From: Clostridiaceae bacterium
GTDB taxonomy: Bacteria > Bacillota > Clostridia > Saccharofermentanales > UBA5734
DNA: 5,232 nt
Direction of reading: 5' to 3'
Assembly (NCBI GenBank): GCA_012511525.1
Contig: JAAZFW010000119.1
Location: 1-5,232 of the forward strand
Positions within the stretch are counted from its first letter, which is position 1. Each line of letters begins with the position of its first letter. Of the stretch, positions 1 to 5,232 are shown piece after piece. A program made the position numbers and the translations under genes. The notes beneath the pieces were generated by a model. That model was given only the letters and a program-made list of their open reading frames with translations, was not told the DNA's origin and searched no databases.

Positions 1-1133
1 TCGCTGAAGATCGCCTCGCGCGCGAGGGGCCGGCCTTCGGCCAGGACAGGCGTCAGGTCGACACCGGAACAGCTGTCAGGGATCGCAAGCCCCGCCGCGC
101 TGCAGAGCGTGGGGAAAAGGTCGATCAGGCCGACCAGGTCGTCGGCCTTAAGGCCTGCCCGGTAGCGACCAGGCCATGTGACGACCAGCGGCACCTTGGC
201 CGACGCGTCAAAAAACAAGGTTTTCTGCCAGGCGCCTTTTTCTCCAGCCATCTCTCCGTGATCCGACGCATAGATCACCAGGGTCTGCTCGGCCAGGCCC
301 AGGTAATCCAGGACCCGAAGGACACGCCCGATGGCATCGTCGACCCATTCGACACACGCACAATAGGCGGCCAGGGCGCGCAGGGCGACCTCCTTGTCCC
401 CGTGGTGGCGCTGCGAACGGCCGTTGATCGCCACCGCGTTGCGCACGAACGGGACCGCCTCCTGGTCGAGGTAATGTTCAGGGTAAACAGGAAGCTGGAC
501 GCGTCCTGCGTATTTTTCGTATAAATGACGTGGCGCGCGCATGGGGAAATGGGGCTTGTCGAAATTGACGCTGAGGAAAAAAGGCTGGTCCGGGTTGGTA
601 TCGGCATGACTTTGCAGCCACTTGGACGCTTCGCTGACGCAAATTTCGGTTTGGGTCAGCGGCAGAGGAATCTCTGTCGCCCCGGAGTTGCCCAGGATAT
701 CCCCCAGGCCGCTGTCATCGGCGCTGTCTCCGCTCCGGATCTGCTCCGGCTGGTGCGCCTGGCCGTAAAGGTCTCCATATGGCCGTTGCTGGTAACCATG
801 AAACTGGTCGCCGTTGAAATGGGCTTTCCCGATCAGGCAGGTCCGGTAGCCGGCCTGGCCGAGCACGCTTGGAATCGTCGTCGAATTCGCTTCCAAAATG
901 TGCCGGTTCTCGTAGATGCCCAGGTCTTTCGAATACTTCCCCGTTAAAAGGGAACTTCTGCTGGGAACGCACAGCGGATTCTGGCAATAGGCGTTGGTGA
1001 ACGTGACGCCTTCCCGGGAAAGCTGGTCCAGATTGGGGGTTTCCACCGGATTTAACGGATTTGGGCCTACAAACGAATGCGCATGCTGGTCGGACAGGAA
1101 AAAGAGGATGTTGGGTTTTTTGCTAAGAGACAT
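1..1133 (-). CDS. Type I (formylglycine-dependent) sulfatase, arylsulfatase/choline-sulfatase-like; 3' part lies outside the window
   Basis: Reading leftwards from the ATG at 1133-1131, the frame stays open for 377 codons to the window edge, so the C-terminus is missing. The family hydrolyses sulfate esters (sometimes phosphate or phosphonate esters) using a formylglycine made from Cys. Visible motifs: SDQH at residues 14-17 with metal ligand D15; the sulfatase signature C55-V-P-S-R59 followed by LLTGKY; GKAHFNG at 102-108 with K103 and H105; KPH at 193-195; SDHGE at 290-294 with D291 and H292 as metal ligands; and K304. The DQ plus DH pattern resembles choline sulfatases and phosphonate monoester hydrolases, which run to about 510 residues, so roughly a quarter is probably missing. 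There is no signal peptide, which suggests a cytosolic enzyme. The start is supported by AGGTGG four bases upstream (complement of 1138-1143). The true substrate cannot be read from the sequence. No maturation enzyme (anSME or FGE) is in the window. Confidence 0.93.
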   Translation of the reverse strand, partial: MSLSKKPNILFFLSDQHAHSFVGPNPLNPVETPNLDQLSREGVTFTNAYCQNPLCVPSRSSLLTGKYSKDLGIYENRHILEANSTTIPSVLGQAGYRTCLIGKAHFNGDQFHGYQQRPYGDLYGQAHQPEQIRSGDSADDSGLGDILGNSGATEIPLPLTQTEICVSEASKWLQSHADTNPDQPFFLSVNFDKPHFPMRAPRHLYEKYAGRVQLPVYPEHYLDQEAVPFVRNAVAINGRSQRHHGDKEVALRALAAYCACVEWVDDAIGRVLRVLDYLGLAEQTLVIYASDHGEMAGEKGAWQKTLFFDASAKVPLVVTWPGRYRAGLKADDLVGLIDLFPTLCSAAGLAIPDSCSGVDLTPVLAEGRPLAREAIFS

Positions 1134-1175
1134 CGAACCACCTGCCTTATGTTACGGCCGCCGGGGCATGGGTAC

Positions 1176-1190
1176 CATAACGTCATTATG
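1176..1190. repeat. Small inverted repeat (CATAA-N5-TTATG) over the sulfatase -10 box, possible operator
   Basis: The arms CATAA (1176-1180) and TTATG (1186-1190) are perfect complements around a 5-base centre. The right arm is part of the proposed -10 element and the left arm covers the expected transcription start. That position would suit a repressor, but 5-bp arms rich in A and T can arise by chance and no regulator gene is in the window. Confidence 0.25.
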
Positions 1191-1214
1191 ACCTCTGAAG
1201 CTGGTTCATGTCCA
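1185..1214 (-). promoter_or_regulatory. Sigma70-like promoter for the sulfatase gene
   Basis: On the minus strand a -35 box TGGACA (complement of 1209-1214, 5 of 6 to consensus) is followed after 18 bases by a -10 box CATAAT (complement of 1185-1190, 5 of 6). Transcription would begin near 1178 and leave a leader of about 45 bases before the sulfatase ATG. Read by eye, not scored. Confidence 0.55.
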
Positions 1215-1259
1215 GGCCGGATTGAAGTCCTCAAACGCGCATACTGCCTGCTGATCGCG

Positions 1260-1265
1260 TATAAT
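1260..1265 (+). promoter_or_regulatory. Candidate -10 box for the tocopherol-cyclase-like gene
   Basis: A perfect TATAAT lies 55 bases upstream of the chosen start at 1321, which would give a leader of about 50 bases. No good -35 hexamer sits 15-19 bases upstream. The nearest TTGA-like sequence (TTGAAG, 1222-1227) is 32 bases away, and there is no TGn extension. This is a -10-only call. Confidence 0.35.
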
Positions 1266-1304
1266 GGTAAGCGAAAGGTAGCCTTCCAGGTAGCAGTCGT
1301 ATCC

Positions 1305-1312
1305 GGAAAGGA
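1305..1312 (+). promoter_or_regulatory. Ribosome binding site that decides the start of the tocopherol-cyclase-like gene
   Basis: GGAAAGGA ends 8 bases before the ATG at 1321 but only 2 bases before the in-frame ATG at 1315. The spacing favours 1321, although the first GGA of the element could also serve 1315. Confidence 0.5.
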
Positions 1313-1320
1313 CGATGCCT

Positions 1321-2262
1321 ATGAAAAATCCCGCATTTTTCCGAGGAACCCACCGTCGCAGCCGCTATTTCGAAGGCTGGTATTTCAAGTGTATCAGCGC
1401 CGACCGGAAGCACGCCCTGGCTTTTATCCCCGGGATGGCGGTCGATCCTGACGGCGAACGCCACGCCTTTGTCCAGGTGATCGATGCCGCCCGTGGTAAA
1501 ACCTGGTATTTCCGTTATCCCTACGCCGCCTTTCAGGCTGAAAAGGACCGGTTTTCGGTTGCCATCGCCGATAACGCTTTTTCCGCGGAGGGGTTAAGCG
1601 TCAACCTGCGCGATGACGTGACGATCCAAGGGCAATTGGTTTTTTCGAACAGCAAACCATACCCGGTCAGCCGTTTGAACCCCAGCATCATGGGCCCGTT
1701 CTACTTTATCCCATTCATGGAGTGCTACCATGCGATCATCCACCTGACCCATGACATTCGCGGGATGATCGAACTGGACGGCCAGGTCCTTGATTTCACA
1801 GGCGGTACCGGCTACATCGAAAAGGACTACGGGCGCTCGTTCCCCCGGACCTACATCTGGATCCAGGCCAGTCACTTTGATTCATCTGACGCTTCTTTTG
1901 TTTTTTCGCGGGCGCGCATTCCCTTCATGGGCAGCGAGTTTCCCGGCTTCTTCGCCTATTTCAGCAACTTCGCCGGCCTATCCTACCGCTTTGCCACCTA
2001 TAACCGCGCCAAACTGGCAGACTGGCAGGTGGATCAGGCCTCCGGCAGCTGCTCCGGAAAACTGGCAGGCCGGTCGGCTACGCTGCTGTTCTCCGCGCAG
2101 ATGTCCGGAGGCGGGGTCTTGCGCGCCCCCATCGAAGGCCAGATGGACCGTGAAATTGTCGAGAGCATCGGCGCTGAGGTCACCGTCACGCTCTACGACA
2201 AGCAGGACAATCTCCTGTTTGCGGGGACCAGCAGCCAGGCCGGGATGGAAATCAGCTTGTGA
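1321..2262 (+). CDS. Tocopherol-cyclase-family protein (bacterial, function unknown)
   Basis: This 313-residue protein carries the conserved blocks of the tocopherol cyclase family (Pfam Tocopherol_cycl), recognised from memory. These are YFEGWYFK at residues 16-23, AFIPGM at 34-39, MGPFYFIPFMECYH at 124-137, and GYIEKDYGRSFP at 164-175 followed by YIWIQASHF at 178-186. In plants and cyanobacteria the family closes the chromanol ring of vitamin E from a prenylated benzoquinol. This copy is shorter than the plant enzyme, and its neighbours give no quinone, homogentisate or prenyltransferase gene, so a tocopherol role is doubtful. No signal peptide or membrane segment is evident. The start at 1321 is preferred on SD spacing; an in-frame ATG at 1315 would add two residues. 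It is transcribed divergently from the sulfatase and is followed 18 bp later by the acetyltransferase, probably in one transcript. Family membership is fairly sure; the reaction and substrate are unknown. Confidence 0.88.
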   Translation: MKNPAFFRGTHRRSRYFEGWYFKCISADRKHALAFIPGMAVDPDGERHAFVQVIDAARGKTWYFRYPYAAFQAEKDRFSVAIADNAFSAEGLSVNLRDDVTIQGQLVFSNSKPYPVSRLNPSIMGPFYFIPFMECYHAIIHLTHDIRGMIELDGQVLDFTGGTGYIEKDYGRSFPRTYIWIQASHFDSSDASFVFSRARIPFMGSEFPGFFAYFSNFAGLSYRFATYNRAKLADWQVDQASGSCSGKLAGRSATLLFSAQMSGGGVLRAPIEGQMDREIVESIGAEVTVTLYDKQDNLLFAGTSSQAGMEISL

Positions 2263-2280
2263 AGCAGTAAGGTTGCAAAA

Positions 2281-2688
2281 ATGGAGATCAAGGATTATCT
2301 AGCATATCGCCAAGAGGAAGTTGAAAAGCTATACGCCAGTGTCGGCTGGACGAACTATACAGAGCATCCTGACATGCTCTCTTTTGCCTATCGTCATTCG
2401 CTTTGCATTCTCGGGGCTTACGAATCTGACGTGTTGGTTGGCTTGATCCGGGCTGTGGGCGATGGTGCTTCGATCCTTTTTATTCAGGATATTATCGTTC
2501 ATCCGGATTACCAGCGAAAAGGCATCGGGACAGCACTTCTGAAGGAGATGATGCAGCGTTACGCAAACGTCAATCAGATGCAGCTGCTGACAGACAACAC
2601 GGAAAAGAACATCGCCTTTTACACGTCGTTGGGATTTGTTCCGGCTGAGGCGTATCACTGCATCGGATTCATTAAGTTCGGAAAATAG
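2281..2688 (+). CDS. GNAT family N-acetyltransferase
   Basis: This complete 135-residue single-domain protein has the usual length of small GNAT enzymes, which move the acetyl group of acetyl-CoA to an amine. Motif A is clear: the beta strand IQDIIVHPDY (68-77) leads into the acetyl-CoA pyrophosphate loop Q78-R79-K80-G81-I82-G83 and the helix TALLKEMMQRY. The C-terminal motif B FYTSLGF (113-119) is also present. The acceptor cannot be predicted; the sequence resembles uncharacterised GNAT proteins of Bacillota. The start is supported by TAAGG (2268-2272) eight bases upstream, and it begins 18 bp after the stop of the preceding gene, which suggests cotranscription. By hand count G+C is about 48% over 2281-2640, against about 60% in sampled lines of the helicase gene, and codons are more A/T-rich. 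That hints at a different origin from its neighbours but is weak evidence on a gene this short. Confidence 0.92.
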   Translation: MEIKDYLAYRQEEVEKLYASVGWTNYTEHPDMLSFAYRHSLCILGAYESDVLVGLIRAVGDGASILFIQDIIVHPDYQRKGIGTALLKEMMQRYANVNQMQLLTDNTEKNIAFYTSLGFVPAEAYHCIGFIKFGK

Positions 2689-2828
2689 CGGCTGCCAGAG
2701 AAAGAACCCGTGAGGGCCGTTCAAAATTCCAGGCCTGGCATGTCACGATCCACGCAGACACTGAAAGCCGTCGTTCTCAGCTAAAAAATGCCCTATACGC
2801 CGCAAACACATGGGATGTTCATTTTCCC

Positions 2829-2858
2829 TTGCAACCAGCGGCGGCAAACCTGTAGAAT
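2829..2858 (+). promoter_or_regulatory. Candidate sigma70-like promoter of the pyrophosphohydrolase/nuclease-helicase operon
   Basis: A -35 box TTGCAA (2829-2834, 4 of 6 to consensus) and a -10 box TAGAAT (2853-2858, 5 of 6) are separated by 18 bases. Transcription would start near 2865, leaving a leader of about 33 bases that contains the SD TTGAGG (2885-2890). The rest of the gap 2689-2828 shows no gene and no convincing terminator, only a 10-bp palindrome CCAGGCCTGG at 2729-2738. Confidence 0.5.
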
Positions 2859-2897
2859 GAATGCAATTAGGATGATTTATTTTGTTGAGGTTATGTC

Positions 2898-3284
2898 ATG
2901 ATACACGCAACGGACAAGGATAGCCACCAGACGTATCAGCCGATTCAGGCCGGAACCCTGGCACGCATCGCGGCCTTCAACCAGGTTCGCAGCTGGGATC
3001 AATTTCACAACCCCAAGGATCTGGCCATCTCGATCAGCCTGGAGGCCGCCGAACTGCTGGAATGCTTCCAGTGGTCCGGCAAAGACCTGGACGCGGCCGA
3101 AAAACGGGACTACCTGCTCGAGGAAACGGCCGATGTCCTGATCTATGCCTTGCTGCTCTGCCAGAAACTGGGCGTGGACCCGGATACCATCATCAACCGG
3201 AAACTGGATCAGAACGGGCGCAAGTACCCGGTCGACCAGGCGATCGGTTCAGCGCGCAAATACACCGAGCTGGATCGGGACTGA
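2898..3284 (+). CDS. MazG-like nucleotide pyrophosphohydrolase
   Basis: This 128-residue protein belongs to the all-alpha NTP pyrophosphatase group (MazG-like, related to the dCTPase DCTPP1/RS21-C6). The family cleaves (d)NTPs to (d)NMP and pyrophosphate with Mg2+ held by acidic residues. The metal-binding pattern is visible as E49-A-A-E52 in the segment ISLEAAELLE and as E76-T-A-D79 in LLEETADVLIYALLL. WDQFHNPKDLAISISLEAAE and the C-terminal GRKYPV...GSARKYTEL are also typical of this subgroup. The length fits a complete single-domain enzyme; E. coli MazG, by contrast, has two tandem domains. The start has TTGAGG (2885-2890) seven bases upstream; the ATG at 2893 hits a stop after two codons. 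It lies 19 bp upstream of the nuclease-helicase gene, so the two are almost certainly cotranscribed. The preferred nucleotide (dCTP, a modified dNTP, or another) cannot be read from sequence. Confidence 0.92.
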   Translation: MIHATDKDSHQTYQPIQAGTLARIAAFNQVRSWDQFHNPKDLAISISLEAAELLECFQWSGKDLDAAEKRDYLLEETADVLIYALLLCQKLGVDPDTIINRKLDQNGRKYPVDQAIGSARKYTELDRD

Positions 3285-3303
3285 GCGCGGGCGGGTCGGG
3301 CAC

Positions 3304-5193
3304 ATGATCGTTTACACCGCCACGCGCCAGTCGTTCATGGACGATACCGACCGGGATGTCCTGGTCGACAAGATCTGTACCGGCTTTCGCGATCGTCTGG
3401 GCCGGCCGCACCAAGCCGAGGTGCGCGCCTGGCAGAACTCGCTGGGCTACATGTACCGGGTGCTTAATGATCGCGAGCTGCCGGCCGACGCCGGCGTCGC
3501 GATCGAATTCCGGCTGCCCGGCACCTCGCGGCGGATCGATTTTGTCCTGTCCGGTTTGGACGCGCAGCAAAAGGCCGCCGTCGTGATCATCGAGCTCAAG
3601 CAGTGGGAAATGGCTAACGCCGTCCAAGGGGTTGATGGTATGGTCGAAACCATCGTCGGCGGCGGACTGCATCCGGTCACCCACCCCTCTTATCAGGCCT
3701 GGTCGTACGCCGCTTTCCTAAAGGACTACAACGTTGCCGTTCAGGAACAGCCGGTCTCGCTATACCCCTGTGCCTACCTGCACAACTACCGCCGCGTGGA
3801 GCAAGATGCCCTGCTTAGCCCACAATACGCATTTTATACGGAGCAGGCACCGCCGTTCATGCGCGGCGAAATCCCTGCGCTACGCGCGTTCATCAAGCGC
3901 ACCATTCGCTATGGCGACCAGCGCCAGACCCTTTACACAATGGACCAGAGCCAAATCCGGCCGTCGAAGTCGCTGCAGGACATGCTGGTGTCGCTACTAA
4001 AAGGCAACCAGGAATTTATCCTGATCGACAGCCAAAAGCTTGTCTACGACACGGCCCTGCTGTTGGCGCAGCAGGCCAAACGTGAGCGCCGCAAGGCGGT
4101 CCTGGTCGTTGAAGGAGGTCCCGGAACCGGTAAATCAGTCGTCGCGATCAACTTGCTGGTCAAAATGACGCAGTGGGAGATGCTGGTTCACTACGTCACC
4201 AAGAACGCCGCCCCGCGCCATGTCTACGAGGCCAAGTTGACCGGATCGTTCCAGAAGGGGCGGATCAGCAACCTGTTCCATACCTCGGGCGCTTATGTCG
4301 ATGCACCCGCCAATAGCCTTGATGTCCTGGTCGTCGACGAGGCCCATCGCCTGACAGACCGCTCCGGTCTGTTTCGCAACCTAGGCGAGGACCAGGTCAA
4401 GGAGATTATCGAAGCTGCCTGGTTTTCGGTCTTCTTCATCGATGAGTCGCAGCGGGTGACGACATCCGACTTCGGCAACATCGACAAGATCGTCGCGTTC
4501 GCCGGCCAGGCCCAGGCCGCAGTCACCCGCATGCGGCTGGACTCGCAGTTTCGTTGCAACGGCTCGGACGGCTATGTCGCCTGGCTTGACGATGTCCTGG
4601 ACATCCACCCCGCGACCCAGGACACGTCGTTTCGCGACCAGTACGATTTCCGTGTGCTGGATGATCCAGCCGAGCTCCGCGACCTGGTGTTCCATCGCAA
4701 CCAGGAACGCAACAAGGCCAGGCTATTGGCAGGCTACTGCTGGGACTGGCCTAAAGATAGGCGCAGCAACCCCGACCATGCCGATATCGACCTCAGTCCC
4801 CATGATTTTCGCATGAGTTGGAATCTGGACAATACCAGCACCTGGGCGATCGACCCAGAATCCGTGCGGCAGGTCGGTTGCATCCACACCTCTCAAGGCC
4901 TGGAGTTCGACTATGTCGGCGTGATCATCGGGCATGACCTCCGCTTTGAAAACGGCGGCGTTATCACGGACTTGACTCGGCGCGCCGCAACCGACCAGTC
5001 CCTCAAGGGAATCAAGAAAAAACTGAAAGAAAATCCCGAGGCGGCCCTGGCCCTGGCCGATGAGATCATCAAGAACACCTACCGAACCCTGATGACCCGA
5101 GGCATGAAAGGCTGCTACGTGTATTGCTGCGACCGAGCGCTTGGCGAATACCTGAAGGAGCGTCTCCGGGTCATGCCGGAGCAAAGTAGATGA
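3304..5193 (+). CDS. DUF2075-type nuclease-helicase: N-terminal RecB-like PD-(D/E)XK domain fused to an SF1 helicase/ATPase
   Basis: This 629-residue protein has two parts. Residues about 30-140 look like a RecB-like nuclease: E39 in a leading helix, D79 in RRIDF, E97-L-K99 in VVIIELKQW, and Q131-x3-Y135 in HPSYQAWSY, which together match the family's active-site layout. Residues about 260-620 form the DUF2075 superfamily 1 helicase core: Walker A GGPGTGKS (271-278), Walker B/DEAH box VLVVDEAHR (341-349), motif III FFIDESQ (377-383), motif IV LDSQFRC (412-418), motif V IHTSQGLEFDYVGV (527-540) and motif VI YRTLMTRGMKG (593-603) with probable arginine finger R599. The expected activities are ATP-driven translocation on nucleic acid and cleavage; neither has been shown for this protein. 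No membrane segment is seen, so it is cytosolic. The ATG at 3304 is chosen because the domain begins there (MIVYTATRQSF). The upstream GGGCGGGTCGGG is G-rich but not a canonical SD. The frame remains open upstream to 3145, but that stretch overlaps the pyrophosphohydrolase gene. The stop overlaps a further start as ATGA. Confidence 0.93.
   Translation: MIVYTATRQSFMDDTDRDVLVDKICTGFRDRLGRPHQAEVRAWQNSLGYMYRVLNDRELPADAGVAIEFRLPGTSRRIDFVLSGLDAQQKAAVVIIELKQWEMANAVQGVDGMVETIVGGGLHPVTHPSYQAWSYAAFLKDYNVAVQEQPVSLYPCAYLHNYRRVEQDALLSPQYAFYTEQAPPFMRGEIPALRAFIKRTIRYGDQRQTLYTMDQSQIRPSKSLQDMLVSLLKGNQEFILIDSQKLVYDTALLLAQQAKRERRKAVLVVEGGPGTGKSVVAINLLVKMTQWEMLVHYVTKNAAPRHVYEAKLTGSFQKGRISNLFHTSGAYVDAPANSLDVLVVDEAHRLTDRSGLFRNLGEDQVKEIIEAAWFSVFFIDESQRVTTSDFGNIDKIVAFAGQAQAAVTRMRLDSQFRCNGSDGYVAWLDDVLDIHPATQDTSFRDQYDFRVLDDPAELRDLVFHRNQERNKARLLAGYCWDWPKDRRSNPDHADIDLSPHDFRMSWNLDNTSTWAIDPESVRQVGCIHTSQGLEFDYVGVIIGHDLRFENGGVITDLTRRAATDQSLKGIKKKLKENPEAALALADEIIKNTYRTLMTRGMKGCYVYCCDRALGEYLKERLRVMPEQSR
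5178..5181 (+). promoter_or_regulatory. Ribosome binding site for the partial gene at the right edge
   Basis: GGAG lies inside the end of the helicase gene, 8 bases before the ATG at 5190, which is good spacing. It is the main reason for taking that ATG seriously. Confidence 0.45.
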
Positions 5194-5232
5194 ATCCTCT
5201 GAATCGTCAAACGCTCCTTGGCGTGGTGCAGA
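5190..5232 (+). CDS. Possible start of a third operon gene, cut by the window edge
   Basis: An ATG at 5190-5192 overlaps the helicase stop (TGA 5191-5193) as ATGA, the classic arrangement for translational coupling, and GGAG sits 8 bases upstream. The frame gives MNPLNRQTLLGVVQ and is still open at the edge. Fourteen residues are too few to assign a family, and an open frame this short proves nothing alone. If real, it is a third member of the pyrophosphohydrolase and nuclease-helicase operon. Confidence 0.5.
   Translation, partial: MNPLNRQTLLGVVQ

Noticed and set aside
14..27. Perfect 14-bp palindrome CCTCGCGCGCGAGG
   Set aside because: It lies inside the sulfatase coding frame and is explained by G+C-rich Leu-Ala-Arg-Glu-Ala codons; no second copy was noticed.
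258..947. Plus-strand open frames at 258-524 and 525-947
   Set aside because: They lie antisense to the sulfatase gene, whose motifs run continuously through this region; their translations show no domain.
1077..1464. Open frames across the divergent region (1077-1451 plus, 1231-1464 minus)
   Set aside because: They straddle the promoters and the starts of two well supported genes and their translations show no family features.
2689..2760. Possible terminator after the acetyltransferase gene
   Set aside because: TGCCAG (2693-2698) can pair with CTGGCA (2735-2740), and CCCGTGAGGG (2707-2716) can form a 3-bp stem, but the stems are short or the loop long, and there is no T run.
3145..3303. 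In-frame extension of the nuclease-helicase by 53 codons upstream of 3304
   Set aside because: It overlaps the pyrophosphohydrolase gene in another frame, is rich in Arg, Ser and Thr as expected of a shifted G+C-rich frame, and the recognisable domain begins at the ATG at 3304.
1..5232. CRISPR arrays, tRNA or rRNA genes, insertion sequences, attachment sites
   Set aside because: No regularly spaced repeats, cloverleaf-like sequence, transposase or integrase motifs were seen on either strand; gaps between genes are short.

Overview
The window is chromosomal bacterial DNA of about 55-60% G+C with short intergenic gaps and Shine-Dalgarno (SD) sequences. It carries four complete genes, the 5' part of a fifth on the minus strand, and the first codons of a possible sixth at the right edge. 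No ribosomal or other lineage-marker gene is present. The acetyltransferase resembles Bacillota (Firmicutes) proteins, and the tocopherol-cyclase-like gene is of a type I associate with anaerobic Bacillota and Chloroflexota. That placement is a guess.

Left part (1-1133, minus strand): the N-terminal 377 residues of a type I, formylglycine-dependent sulfatase with no signal peptide. Its C-terminus lies beyond base 1. A divergent intergenic region (1134-1320) holds a good sigma70-like promoter for the sulfatase, with a small inverted repeat over its -10 box, and a perfect TATAAT box facing the other way.

Middle part (1321-2688, plus strand): a tocopherol-cyclase-family protein of unknown bacterial function, followed 18 bp later by a GNAT acetyltransferase of clearly lower G+C. 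The two are probably cotranscribed. A 209-bp gap (2689-2897) follows, with a plausible promoter near its right end and no convincing terminator.

Right part (2898-5232, plus strand): a compact operon-like module. It starts with a MazG-like nucleotide pyrophosphohydrolase. After 19 bp comes a 629-residue DUF2075-type protein that joins an N-terminal RecB-like PD-(D/E)XK nuclease to a superfamily 1 helicase/ATPase. Its stop codon overlaps, as ATGA, the start of a further frame with a well placed SD that runs off the window. A nucleotide-hydrolysing enzyme next to a nuclease-helicase suggests a nucleic-acid stress or anti-phage role. This is the most interesting part of the window, but the defence role is inference.
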